Positions 18,079 to 26,545 of a DNA stretch of 64,000 nt are shown piece after piece. Position numbers and translations under genes: made by a program. The first letter of the stretch is position 1. Each line of letters opens with the position of its first letter. Location of the stretch: the NCBI RefSeq assembly GCF_900089835.1, contig NZ_OANU01000002.1, positions 124,001 to 188,000 of the forward strand, written 5' to 3'. The notes below the pieces were generated by a model. That model was not told where the DNA came from and did not search any database. It saw only the letters and a program-made list of their open reading frames with translations. The stretch is from Vibrio thalassae (lineage in GTDB: Bacteria > Pseudomonadota > Gammaproteobacteria > Enterobacterales > Vibrionaceae).

Positions 18079-18984
18079 CTACAAAGCTTTAAATCGATTG
18101 CGGGCATCTTTGTAGTCATAGTGGGCATGTTCTGAGCCACGATGGTACAAATCATCCAGGTAAGTTTGTTCCTGCGGCAAGTCGTCTTCGCTGATTTCGC
18201 GCCACCAATGTTTGTTGGCACCTTTTACGCCGTCATGCCAGCGGTAACCGCGCTCTTTTAAATAGTCCTTTACGTCAAACGGCGCACCAAACGCACGAAC
18301 TAACACAGTTCGCCTGTCTGCTTCAGACAACAAGTTTGCAACGGACTCGGGCAACAAATGGAACAACCAGGCCATCGCCAAACAATCGGTTGCAGCTCGG
18401 TGTCCTTCATAAAACCAACCTAAGCGAAGCAGCAGGTACTCAAGCTTTCGACTTTCAAAACCCAGTGCCTTCCAATCTATGCCACTGGCTGAACAGGCCC
18501 AAGATAGATGGCCTAATGCAGCAAACCGCTTTTCAAAGAAAGGACGATCAAACTGTGCATTGTGTGCAACCACCAGCGGATCATCGGATAACCAACTCGC
18601 TACCAGTGAATCATCAATGTGCTGGCCTTGCACCATCTCATCAGTGATACCGGTTAACTCGGTAATCAGCTCGGGGATTGGCTTGCCGGGATCTTCATAC
18701 ATGCTGATCACATCAACAATCGACACAATCTGCCTAGCAGAGGGGCTGTAAAGCACCTTAACCATACCAAGCTCAATAATGGACTCATCATCGGCAGACA
18801 GTCCGGTTGTCTCTGTATCGAGCAGCACCATTGGCTGTTCATCACCGACCATAGGAGAAAGTTCAAGTGGCCAGGACTGCGGCTCACGCGTTAATGGAAT
18901 ACGCTCCAGCAATCTAAAATCTTCTGGTCTTTCTGGGATATCCGCGAGGCGCTCTAGCGGAAATGGCGCAGGGTCTCTTGTCAT
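18079..18984 (-). CDS. DnaQ-like 3'-5' exonuclease (DEDDh)
   Basis: The 301-residue protein carries a complete DEDDh exonuclease domain at about 50-215. Exo I is D56-x-E58 (LLDTETTGL), Exo II is HNAQFDRPFF with its Asp, and Exo III is the H and D of HRAATD. The C-terminal 70 residues (DVKDYLKERGYRWHDGVKGANKHWWREI) resemble an extra domain seen in phage and ICE exonucleases. The start has AGAGGAA upstream. It likely trims DNA in replication or repair of the ICE. It is part of the conserved set around rumAB in SXT/R391 elements. Confidence 0.85.
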   Translation of the reverse strand: MTRDPAPFPLERLADIPERPEDFRLLERIPLTREPQSWPLELSPMVGDEQPMVLLDTETTGLSADDESIIELGMVKVLYSPSARQIVSIVDVISMYEDPGKPIPELITELTGITDEMVQGQHIDDSLVASWLSDDPLVVAHNAQFDRPFFEKRFAALGHLSWACSASGIDWKALGFESRKLEYLLLRLGWFYEGHRAATDCLAMAWLFHLLPESVANLLSEADRRTVLVRAFGAPFDVKDYLKERGYRWHDGVKGANKHWWREISEDDLPQEQTYLDDLYHRGSEHAHYDYKDARNRFKAL

Positions 18985-19594
18985 TGATGGTTCCTCTTCA
19001 ATTCTGTTGTTCGCTTTGGGTTATTTCATTGTGCCCTGTTCGTTTATAAACGCATTTGTACAAAATGCACCTTGGATACCTCTGCGTTTTTTTAATCTTT
19101 CTATTGGTTGAACCCATGTATGAAGGCTTTGGCTAAGCCTTTCAGAAAGCCTTAGCTAAACCCTTTAGGTAACCCTTACCGATACCCTTTACGTATGGCT
19201 TAGCCAATCCCTTTTCAAACGGTTGAAAAAGGCTTTAACTGAGTTCGACTGAGCATTTTAATGATGCTCCTGACTTCGCTTTAAGCCAGTAAATTCAATA
19301 CGAAGCAGAATTTTACTAACTGTTTTTAAACCCTTTGCAAAGGGTTCAACAAGCCTTGTCTGACGGTTACTTGACCCATGCATTAACCAGTAGCAGTAAC
19401 AGGATCAGTAACAGAAACAAGAGCAGTAGGCAGAAGCAGTATTGTCCAAGCCTTGCAGGCTTTGACGAGGGCGAGCGATTCCCCCACATCTAGTTTTTCA
19501 ACACAAAAAAGAAATCACCGACAACACAGCGTCTTACTCGAACAACTACAGTTTTACCTACAATTTTACTTGTAGAAATCAGCATAGCATTAGA
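18985..19594. other. Long intergenic region with stacked hairpins and CAGTA repeats
   Basis: No convincing gene lies here. From 19132 to 19346 several inverted repeats follow each other: GCTAAG (19132-19137)/CTTAGC (19151-19156), TTTTCAA-ACGG-TTGAAAA (19212-19229) and a perfect 18-bp palindrome AACCCTTTGCAAAGGGTT (19329-19346). From 19388 to 19441 the motif CAGTA recurs five times. The region could be a structured leader, an untranslated RNA or a protein-binding array; none is shown. Confidence 0.5.
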
Positions 19595-19614
19595 TACTGT
19601 ATAAACAAACAGTA
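19595..19614 (+). promoter_or_regulatory. LexA (SOS) box upstream of rumAB
   Basis: TACTGTATAAACAAACAGTA fits the gammaproteobacterial SOS box CTGT-N8-ACAG with flanking TA on both sides. It lies 26 bp before the rumA start, so LexA should repress rumAB until DNA damage. Confidence 0.9.
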
Positions 19615-19640
19615 TTAATTATGATTTTTCGAGGTTCGTC

Positions 19641-20090
19641 ATGAGTGTCTCGCTGATAGGCCGTAGCGGCGCACTTGCCTTCATCAAAGCCAAGCGCCTT
19701 CGTATTCCATTGTTCATGGAACGTGTTTCTGCTGGTTTTCCCTCCCCAGCGCAGGATTATGTTGAGCAAACGCTCGACCTCAACGAGCTGTGCATCAAGC
19801 GACCAGCTGCAACGTTCTTTGTGCGTGTTGAAGGTGATTCAATGATTGATGCCGGGATTCACCCAGATGATATTTTGGTGGTTGATCGCTCTGTCCAAGC
19901 AGAACACGGTGACATTGTCATCGCTGGTATCCATGGTGAACTCACGGTAAAGGAGCTTCAACTAAGGCCGTGCGTCATGCTGATCCCAAGAAACCAGGTG
20001 TATGAGCCCATTCATATTCCTGAAGGGACAGAGTTAGAGATATTTGGTGTGGTCACCAATGTGGTGCGAAACATGCGCCGTAAGTCGTGA
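19641..20090 (+). CDS. rumA: RumA, UmuD-like self-cleaving subunit of polymerase V
   Basis: This is the UmuD homologue of SXT/R391 ICEs; after RecA-stimulated self-cleavage it joins RumB to form a translesion polymerase. It has 149 residues, the family length. The cleavage region SAGFPSPAQDYVEQ is at about 33-46 with an Ala-Gly bond. The Ser-Lys dyad is in GDSMIDAG (Ser near 72) and TVKEL (Lys near 109). An SOS box lies just upstream. The stop at 20090 is 7 bp before the rumB ATG, so the two are one operon. Confidence 0.95.
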   Translation: MSVSLIGRSGALAFIKAKRLRIPLFMERVSAGFPSPAQDYVEQTLDLNELCIKRPAATFFVRVEGDSMIDAGIHPDDILVVDRSVQAEHGDIVIAGIHGELTVKELQLRPCVMLIPRNQVYEPIHIPEGTELEIFGVVTNVVRNMRRKS

Positions 20091-20097
20091 CTATCCC

Positions 20098-21366
20098 ATG
20101 CCAGTATTTGCCTTGGTGGACTGCAACAACTTTTACGCCAGTTGTGAGAAGCTGTTTCGTCCTGATTTAAAAGATACGCCGGTTGTGGTTCTGTCTAACA
20201 ATGACGGCTGCGTGGTTGCACGCTCACGTGAAGCTAAGTTACTCGGTATAAAAATGGGCGTACCCGTCTTTCAGATCAAAGCTGAAATGCAGCGCCATGG
20301 CATTTTGGCATTCTCGTCCAATTACGCGCTGTACGCAGATTTGAGCAGTCGAGTGATGCGCACTTTGGAGGAGATGGCACCACGAGTAGAGGTCTACTCC
20401 ATTGACGAAGCGTTTCTGGATTTAACCGGTATTGAGTCTGTCCTATCCCTTGTCGAGTTCGGACAACAAGTGCGAGAGCGCATAGGCCACTGGATTGGGA
20501 TCACCGTCTGTGTAGGCATTGCACCGACAAAAACACTCGCCAAACTGGCTAACCATGCCGCCAAGAAATACCCCGCCACTCAGGGGGTTGTAGACCTGAC
20601 CAATCCAGATCGGCAACGTCGATTGCTCGCATTAGTCCCGGTTGATGATGTTTGGGGCGTTGGTAGACGGCTTTCTAAGCGTTTAAATGCGTTGGGTATC
20701 ACCACAGCCTTAGACCTCGCCAATGCCTCTCCTAGAGCCATCAGAGACCAGTTTTCGGTGGTTTTAGAGAGAACCGTCAGAGAGCTCAATGGTGAGTCGT
20801 GCATTGAACTTGAAGAGATCCCACCAACTAAGAAACAAATTGTCTGTAGCCGTTCATTTGGCGTAAAAGTAACGCACTTTGAATTGTTACGTGAAGCCGT
20901 ATGCGAATACGCAACCCGCGCCACTGAGAAGCTTCGCAAAGAACAGCAGCAAGCCAAAGTGCTGACCGTGTTTATACGTACCAACCCCTTTAAGGACAAC
21001 GAGCCGCAGTACAGCAACTCTGCATCGGGTGAATTGCTAATCCCCAGTTGCGACACGCGGGATTTTATCGAGCTGGCCAATCACTTACTCAAGCGAATTT
21101 GGAAGGATGGTTTTCGTTATGCCAAAGCGGGCGTCATGCTGTCTGACTTTTACGATCCTGGCATGTTTCAACTAGGACTATTCGATGACATATCGACCCG
21201 CTCTAATAGCCAACAGTTAATGTCTGTATTGGACACCATTAATCAAAGCGGTGCCGGAAAGGTTTTCTTTGCTGGACAAGGTACGAAGAAAGATTGGTCG
21301 ATGAAGCGAGAGCATTTGTCTCCCGCCTACACAACACGCTGGGACCAATTACCGCGAGTGAAGTAA
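20098..21366 (+). CDS. rumB: RumB, UmuC-like Y-family DNA polymerase
   Basis: This is the catalytic subunit of the ICE polymerase V. The start is set at ATG 20098 (MPVFALVDCNNFYASCEKLF); a longer frame from 20044 overlaps rumA and adds unrelated residues. The 422-residue protein has the Y-family catalytic residues: the D of LVDCNNFY, then SIDEAFLDLTG with its Asp-Glu pair, plus VGIAPTKTLAKLANHAAKK and a helix-hairpin-helix segment (VDDVWGVGRRLSKRLNALGI). In SXT this gene is the landing site of the resistance region; here it is full length. Confidence 0.95.
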   Translation: MPVFALVDCNNFYASCEKLFRPDLKDTPVVVLSNNDGCVVARSREAKLLGIKMGVPVFQIKAEMQRHGILAFSSNYALYADLSSRVMRTLEEMAPRVEVYSIDEAFLDLTGIESVLSLVEFGQQVRERIGHWIGITVCVGIAPTKTLAKLANHAAKKYPATQGVVDLTNPDRQRRLLALVPVDDVWGVGRRLSKRLNALGITTALDLANASPRAIRDQFSVVLERTVRELNGESCIELEEIPPTKKQIVCSRSFGVKVTHFELLREAVCEYATRATEKLRKEQQQAKVLTVFIRTNPFKDNEPQYSNSASGELLIPSCDTRDFIELANHLLKRIWKDGFRYAKAGVMLSDFYDPGMFQLGLFDDISTRSNSQQLMSVLDTINQSGAGKVFFAGQGTKKDWSMKREHLSPAYTTRWDQLPRVK

Positions 21367-21566
21367 TGAAATAAATGTAAATTAACCACACAGCTAGACA
21401 TAGAAAGGAGCTTTACTAAAAGTTTGTAGGCACAAAGAACAAAAAATGCTGTCACTGTCATAAAATCCAACACCATAGGCATCACCTCCACTAACGTTTT
21501 AACGACTTCAACTTTCAACCCGCATCGGTCCGTAGACTGGTATCCGTCCGTTATCGTAGGTATTTT

Positions 21567-22232
21567 CTATGTTGCTGTGGGCCGGGTAATGTCTAAGCTA
21601 TCAGGATTTCCAACCCTCCGCAAGAATGCCGAAATATAACTCAATGTATAGAAATCGGACTCTAGTGTGTTTAGCTTAGACAAGTTATTGATTAGGTAGT
21701 TAACTCCGAATTCATCAAGCAAAAAATCCAGTGCAATTGTATTTACTTTGCCGCCCTTCCTATGAAGCACCCCGGATTTTCTTATAAAAGAATTCTCTCT
21801 CAAAACATCAACAATACTCATTAAATCAGAAGGATACTGGGCACCATCAGGAAAACTGTTATATACCTTGCTGTTTTGAAACTGCTTACATGCATGAGTG
21901 TTAGTACTTAAAATATAACAATCAACAAATTCGACACCATGTAACTGCATACGCTCAAAGGAAGTTGAAATCAATATGCATCTTTCAAACTTAAGGCCGT
22001 CATGTGTACACTTTTTAAAATGAGCTCCCTGTAAAAAACAGTTTTCAAATCTCACATTATTGAGGTTGCAATATTTGAACTTTGCACCAACCAGAGATGT
22101 ATTTTTGAAATGTGACTCGCTGAATACGGAGCTAAAACTCGAAGTTTTATTGAAGTTTTTGTTGTAAAATTTAGTGTGCTCTGCCTGCTTTTGCACATAA
22201 CTATATCGATTATTTTTTTTGTTCCTTGCCAT
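21567..22232 (-). CDS. Pentapeptide-repeat protein
   Basis: The start is placed at ATG 22232, preceded by AGGAAGAG, instead of the earlier in-frame codon at 22265. The 221-residue product has an N-terminal basic stretch. Degenerate pentapeptide repeats (A/C-x-F/L pattern) span about 30-125: NTSLVGAKFKYCNLNNVRFENC, GAHFKKCTHDGLKFERC, STSFERMQLHGVEFVDC. A non-repeat C-terminal domain follows. Pentapeptide-repeat beta-helices often mimic DNA or mediate protein contacts, but no specific role can be named. It is AT-rich and lies between rumB and mobI, so it looks like inserted cargo. Confidence 0.7.
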   Translation of the reverse strand: MARNKKNNRYSYVQKQAEHTKFYNKNFNKTSSFSSVFSESHFKNTSLVGAKFKYCNLNNVRFENCFLQGAHFKKCTHDGLKFERCILISTSFERMQLHGVEFVDCYILSTNTHACKQFQNSKVYNSFPDGAQYPSDLMSIVDVLRENSFIRKSGVLHRKGGKVNTIALDFLLDEFGVNYLINNLSKLNTLESDFYTLSYISAFLRRVGNPDSLDITRPTAT

Positions 22233-22355
22233 AACTCTTCCTGTTAAGCCTAAATTTTCAAGCAACTATACAACAGGAGAGACTAGTCTCCTTGATTTTT
22301 AAGGAGATCATATACGCCATTTCTGTTTTTTTGCTGCTTTAGAAAATCAAATACG

Positions 22356-22799
22356 TCAATATGCATTGACTCTTCGACGCAGCATGTTGAGCTTATCAAC
22401 CTGGCGTCGAATATCACTGAAGAATTCCTCTTTCTCCATGGCCAGCACTAGCTCCCATTCTTTGGCCAAACCTTGGCAGTCTAAAAATGCGTATCTCAGC
22501 TTCGTCTTTGAGATACGCAGCCCCTTGCTAAAGACCACGCGTTTGCCTCGTTGACCGTGAAAACTGTTGATATACCACTCTATGCCAAAGCCATACTTAA
22601 AGTCTCTGATACGGACACCAAGCAGACCCCAGTCTTTAAAGGGCTCATTCTCTCGAACCTTGTAATGGGTAACCCAAAAGTCATCAACTTCAGCTCGTGC
22701 CAGCGCTTTTAGCCTGTCCGTTTCTTGCTGAAGTAAATCTGATACATCTGCTTTCCATTGTTCATTGACGATTTCTACCAAACCAATTTCCCCATCCAA
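22356..22799 (-). CDS. mobI: MobI, auxiliary transfer-initiation protein
   Basis: The 147-residue protein matches the size, position and sequence character of MobI of SXT/R391 and IncC elements, which is needed with TraI to start transfer at oriT. Recognisable stretches are DDFWVTHYKVREN, DWGLLGVRIRDFKYGFGIEWYINSFHG and FSKGLRISKTKLRYAFL. It is transcribed away from the adjacent oriT region. No strong Shine-Dalgarno is visible before ATG 22799. It probably binds inverted repeats just upstream of its own gene. Confidence 0.88.
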   Translation of the reverse strand: MDGEIGLVEIVNEQWKADVSDLLQQETDRLKALARAEVDDFWVTHYKVRENEPFKDWGLLGVRIRDFKYGFGIEWYINSFHGQRGKRVVFSKGLRISKTKLRYAFLDCQGLAKEWELVLAMEKEEFFSDIRRQVDKLNMLRRRVNAY

Positions 22800-23263
22800 T
22801 TAACACCAAAAGCCAAAACCACTATCCGTTTGGCTTTTGGATCGAAACGCCAAACGTAAAACTGCCGTAACAATCACTGTTTGGCGTCTCGATATAAATC
22901 AACTCGCGCAATCCCATACCTGACAAGGGATACAATCCGATTTCACTTAAAAACGCCTAAAAAGACGTATTGCCATGAAAATACAAACCGTTTGGCAAGT
23001 TCAGGCCAGAATGCAAACGACGTTTGGCGTCTCGATTTTTTTGGCTCAGTCATCCGCCGCCAAACAGCGCCTATTCTCATACTTTTGCGAAAATGCAATA
23101 GGCAGATAGATGAAAGGATTTGTCACCTTTCTGCCCACCGCCAGTGCACCGAATCCTGATAATGACATTTGAGTGAACCGCCAGAGCACTTGGAAATGCC
23201 CAAGCGTGACCAGTGCGGTTGATTGAAAACCGTTAGAGCACTTTGAGTGCACAGGAGATAAGT
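22800..23263. other. oriT: oriT / srpC intergenic region
   Basis: In SXT/R391 the origin of transfer lies between mobI and the ParM-like gene, and the srpC centromere lies by srpM. Seen here: a perfect 12-bp inverted repeat CCAAAAGCCAAA (22806-22817)/TTTGGCTTTTGG (22829-22840); ATCGAAACGCCAAAC (22841-22855) facing a near-perfect inverse at 22879-22893; and a 15-bp direct repeat GTTTGGCGTCTCGAT at 22879-22893 and 23022-23036. The second half has several CCGCCA and GAGTG/GAGCACTT motifs before srpM. The nick site cannot be placed from sequence alone. Confidence 0.75.
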
Positions 23264-24238
23264 ATGTTTGTACTAGGCGTAGATATCGGTTACTCAAACC
23301 TGAAGCTGGCCATTGGCCAATCAGGCAGTGAACCGAAAACCATTATTCTACCTGCGGGTGCCGGTCCTGCGGATCGTATGCCGGAGCGTATCGGTGGAGG
23401 CGATGATGAGACTTGTTTGTATGTCTCTGTCGATAATGAGCGTTGGGCCGTTGGAGTGCCTGCTGGACGCCTTCAAGGCTGGGAACGAGAGCTTCACCCG
23501 GAATATCCCACCACAAAAACCTATAAAGCGCTTTTTCATGCCGCCTTGTTAATGGCTGAAACAGAATCCATCGATTTGGTTGTCACTGGATTACCGGTTT
23601 CCCAGTTTCATGAACCACAACGTAAGTCTGACCTTGTGAAACGTTTAAAAGGTGTCCATCAAGTGACGCCTAAGCGCAGCATCACCGTTCATGACGTCAA
23701 AGTGCTGCCGCAGCCTGCCGGTGCATATATGGATCTGGTTCAAACAGGTGGAGATTTGGGCTTGATTGAAGAAGGTCGCGTCGTCGTTATAGACCCTGGC
23801 TTTTTTTCTGTTGACTGGGTTGCCCTTGAGGCCGGAGAAATTCGCTACAGCTCATCAGGAACCAGTCTTCAGGCGATGTCCGTGCTACTGGAAACCATTG
23901 ATAAGCTGATTTCGGAAGATCACGGTGCCAAAGTCGGAATGGATCGACTTGAAAAAGCCATGAGAACCGGCGACTTGCAGGTGCTGCTATTTGGTGAAAA
24001 AGTCGATATTTCACCTTATCTGAATGCTGCCATGAAAAAGGTAGCGCCTGTCGCTCTTACAGCCATGCGCCAATCAATGCGCGACGAAAGCATTAATGCG
24101 GACTTGGTGTTGATCGCCGGAGGTGGAGCCTTGGCTTATAAGGAAGCGGCCAAGGAGATTTTTTCACGAAGCAAGATCATCGTGCCGGAACAGTCTGTTT
24201 TGGCGAACGTCCGAGGCTTCTGGTTTTATGGGGCCTGA
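23264..24238 (+). CDS. srpM: SrpM, ParM-like actin ATPase for ICE partition
   Basis: The start is ATG 23264 with AGGAGATA before it. The 324-residue protein has the actin/Hsp70-fold phosphate loop (LGVDIGYSNLKLAIG, residues 4-18), a second phosphate loop (VIDPGFFSVDWV, about 174-185) and an adenosine motif (LVLIAGGGALAYKEA, about 283-297). In SXT/R391 this gene with its downstream partner and an upstream site (srpMRC) stabilises the excised, replicating ICE. It is followed 2 bp later by srpR and then int. Confidence 0.87.
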   Translation: MFVLGVDIGYSNLKLAIGQSGSEPKTIILPAGAGPADRMPERIGGGDDETCLYVSVDNERWAVGVPAGRLQGWERELHPEYPTTKTYKALFHAALLMAETESIDLVVTGLPVSQFHEPQRKSDLVKRLKGVHQVTPKRSITVHDVKVLPQPAGAYMDLVQTGGDLGLIEEGRVVVIDPGFFSVDWVALEAGEIRYSSSGTSLQAMSVLLETIDKLISEDHGAKVGMDRLEKAMRTGDLQVLLFGEKVDISPYLNAAMKKVAPVALTAMRQSMRDESINADLVLIAGGGALAYKEAAKEIFSRSKIIVPEQSVLANVRGFWFYGA

Positions 24239-24240
24239 TT

Positions 24241-24510
24241 ATGAGAGTTGTCGTCAACATTCCCCCAGGGAGCCACCCTGAACTGCTCAAAGAATTGGAA
24301 AAGACGCCACCACGGGAACGCGCTGAGCGTCTGCGGATGCTGGCCACCTTTGGGTTAATTCACATGAGCCAACCCAATCTATCCACGACATCTGCACCGG
24401 TGGATGGCCATGCCCCAGATGGTGAAGTGACTTCTATGAGTACAGCGCCAGAACCCAAAGCAGAATCACGTAAACAATCATTAAAATCAAAACTAGGGCT
24501 GGGCTTATAA
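24241..24510 (+). CDS. srpR: SrpR, probable partition adaptor protein
   Basis: This 89-residue protein begins 2 bp after srpM and ends 1 bp before int. The N-terminal half (VVNIPPGSHPELLKELEKTPPRERAERLRMLATFGL) looks like a ribbon-helix-helix-type small DNA-binding domain, as expected for a ParR-like adaptor. The C-terminal half is disordered and Pro/Ser/Lys-rich. Assignment rests mainly on position in the srpMRC locus. Confidence 0.75.
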   Translation: MRVVVNIPPGSHPELLKELEKTPPRERAERLRMLATFGLIHMSQPNLSTTSAPVDGHAPDGEVTSMSTAPEPKAESRKQSLKSKLGLGL

Positions 24511-24511
24511 C

Positions 24512-25753
24512 ATGGCGTTATCAGTTAGCTGGCTCGATGCCAGGTTAAATAAAGAAGCAAAAGAAACCGTAGTAAAAGCCGACCGTGATGGGCTAAGTGC
24601 TCGGGTATCGCCCAAGGGCAAAATCGTTTTTCAGTTTCGTTATCGTTTCGATGGCAAGCAACAGCGGGTAGACATAGGTACTTACCCACTTATGAAGCTT
24701 GCTGAAGCTAGGAATGAGCTGGATAGGTTAAGGGCTGTACTTGATCAGGGCAGAAATCCCAAGCTCTACCTACAGCAGGAACGGGCTAAGTATTCTGCCA
24801 ACCAAAGTTTCGAATCGATTTTTCGAGACTGGATAGACTCTGCCGGTAAGCAAGGGCTAAAGGAGAAAACGTGGCACTTCCAAAAACGCAGCAGTGAAAT
24901 ATATTTGCTGCCCCGACTTGGCAAGTACCCATTAACTGACATCAATGAATTGTCCTTAAGAAACTGTCTTCGTGAGGTTTCGGAATCGTCTCCTTCAAAC
25001 ACAGAGCGCCTAGTGTCTGTACTGCATAAGTTCTATGACTGGCTGATTGATGAACAAATCCTGGAAATTAACGCTGCTGCTGGGATCACAGCAAAGAAGG
25101 TTGGCGGTAAGAAAGGCAAACGGACTCGGGTGCTAAATGACAACGAGATCAGGATACTTTGGCGCTATTTGCATGAGTCAAAAATCACTGAGAAGAATCG
25201 CATCTACATAAAGCTACTTCTGCTATTGGGCGGTCGCAAGGGAGAACTCATACAAGCTGAAAAGCATCACTTTGATTTGCAATCAGCAATGTGGACAGTG
25301 CCTATAGAGATCCGCAAACAAGGTGAGAAAATTGGAGCGCCGATCATGCGGCCATTGATTAAGCCAGCTATAGAGCTGATTGAACTGGCGATGCAGATGA
25401 GCAAATCAACCTACTTGTTTCCCGCGAACGGACAAGAAGAGCTTGCCACAAATGGCTTTGATACCACTATTCCTAACAATGTGAAAATCTGGGCTCGCAG
25501 ATCGCTTGGTATTGAGATGGAACACTGGTCTATGCATGATCTTCGAAGAACGATGCGAACGCGAATGTCTGCCATCACGACGCAAGAAGTTGCCGAGTTG
25601 ATGATTGGCCACAGCAAAAAAGGGTTGGATGCTATCTACAACCAATATCAGTACCTGGATGAAATGCGTCATGCTTACGACGTTTGGTATCAACAGCTAG
25701 AAACCATCATCGAACCGACAGGCTTTCCATTCAACTGGCGTTTCGGACAGTAA
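24512..25753 (+). CDS. int: Tyrosine integrase of the ICE
   Basis: This site-specific recombinase joins attP and attB in prfC. It has 413 residues, the length of SXT Int. The N-terminal arm-binding domain (LSARVSPKGKIVFQFRYRFDGKQQRVDIGTYP) is of the DUF4102/P4 type. The catalytic domain (about 205-400) shows GGRKGELIQAE (first Arg, normally in a GxRxxE context), HDLRRTMRTRM (His and second Arg), IGHSKKG (third His) and the tyrosine in AIYNQYQYLDEM. It converges on xis with 16 bp between stops. Confidence 0.93.
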   Translation: MALSVSWLDARLNKEAKETVVKADRDGLSARVSPKGKIVFQFRYRFDGKQQRVDIGTYPLMKLAEARNELDRLRAVLDQGRNPKLYLQQERAKYSANQSFESIFRDWIDSAGKQGLKEKTWHFQKRSSEIYLLPRLGKYPLTDINELSLRNCLREVSESSPSNTERLVSVLHKFYDWLIDEQILEINAAAGITAKKVGGKKGKRTRVLNDNEIRILWRYLHESKITEKNRIYIKLLLLLGGRKGELIQAEKHHFDLQSAMWTVPIEIRKQGEKIGAPIMRPLIKPAIELIELAMQMSKSTYLFPANGQEELATNGFDTTIPNNVKIWARRSLGIEMEHWSMHDLRRTMRTRMSAITTQEVAELMIGHSKKGLDAIYNQYQYLDEMRHAYDVWYQQLETIIEPTGFPFNWRFGQ

Positions 25754-25769
25754 AATAAAAGAAAGAGGC

Positions 25770-25964
25770 TCAGTCCTCTTTCTTCTCATACTCCTCCAAG
25801 TCTTCAATGTGCCACAGCTTGTTTCGTGTATTTCGGTTGATACGAGGTTGCGGCAAGCTGCCATCTTTTATTCTTCGCCAGAGCGTCGTATAGCTAATGT
25901 GGTAACGAGCCATCACTTCGTAAGATGTTAGAAAAGGGGTTGTCTGGTGCGCTACTGCTGTCAT
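25770..25964 (-). CDS. xis: Xis, AlpA/MerR-like excisionase
   Basis: The start is placed at ATG 25964, with AGGAG 7 nt upstream; upstream in-frame codons at 25985 and 25970 are too close to or before that site. The 64-residue protein has a winged-helix excisionase fold (LTSYEVMARYHISYTTLWRRIKDGSLPQPRINRNTRNKLWHIEDLEEYE). It is a recombination directionality factor, bending attL for excision by Int. It is convergent with int and next to the attL arm repeats. Confidence 0.88.
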   Translation of the reverse strand: MTAVAHQTTPFLTSYEVMARYHISYTTLWRRIKDGSLPQPRINRNTRNKLWHIEDLEEYEKKED

Positions 25965-26102
25965 CTGCATTCTCCTGAAAATCAATGTAAAGCTATCATC
26001 GCCTGATTCATCACTTGTTGATGGTCAGAAAGATGCATGATTTGTTCAGAAGATCAGCCTTATCAAAACACAAATGTTGCTATTAGGTACTTTTCAGCTC
26101 AA

Positions 26103-26198
26103 ACCTATGAATAACAAGGGCTACAAGGCGGTTTGTGTCATGAATAGCAATCAACATGCCTAACGAGAAAAATTTGTACACACTGTTTGTACACTCGC
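26103..26198. repeat. Direct repeat copy 1, candidate Int/Xis arm site
   Basis: An imperfect ~95-bp direct repeat of 26342-26436. Shared blocks are ATGA/GTAA-n-ACAAGG-CTACA, TTTGTGTCATG and two TTTGTACAC motifs near 26172-26195. The position between xis and attL suggests integrase or excisionase binding. Confidence 0.6.
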
Positions 26199-26341
26199 AA
26201 CGATGACACATCAAAAACCACAATGACGAACCGTTTAAATTCATAAGCTTACAAACATAAAACTAGAGATGATCGCATTTATTCCGCTTTTGTAATGTCG
26301 AAACCAAAGTACCAAAAGCAGAAGGCACTTTCTTCATCAAA

Positions 26342-26436
26342 CCCAGTAACCACAAGGCCTACAGCCAGATTTGTGTCATGGAATTTTCGCCAAAGGCCTC
26401 TAAAACGGAATTTGTACTCAAGTTTGTACACATTTT
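26342..26436. repeat. Direct repeat copy 2, candidate Int/Xis arm site
   Basis: The second copy carries ACAAGGCCTACA, TTTGTGTCATG, then TTTGTACTC and TTTGTACAC near 26410-26430. It starts 239 bp from the start of copy 1 and ends about 130 bp from the attL join. The rest of 25965-26545 shows no gene. Confidence 0.6.
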
Positions 26437-26545
26437 CCGAGGTTACGCTTGAACATCATTGAAAAGCAAAGAAACGAGAAAAAGACAAAAAGCCTTTAAA
26501 TTCAGTACGTAGAGATGTGATTGTGGTGTGCAATGAAAGGTGGTT

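Noticed and set aside
20044..20097. Longer start for rumB
   Set aside because: The 18 extra residues overlap rumA and are out of keeping with UmuC N-termini; ATG 20098 matches the family.
22265..22265. Upstream start for the pentapeptide-repeat gene
   Set aside because: The start at 22232 has a good AGGAAGAG and the first 11 codons lack conserved character.
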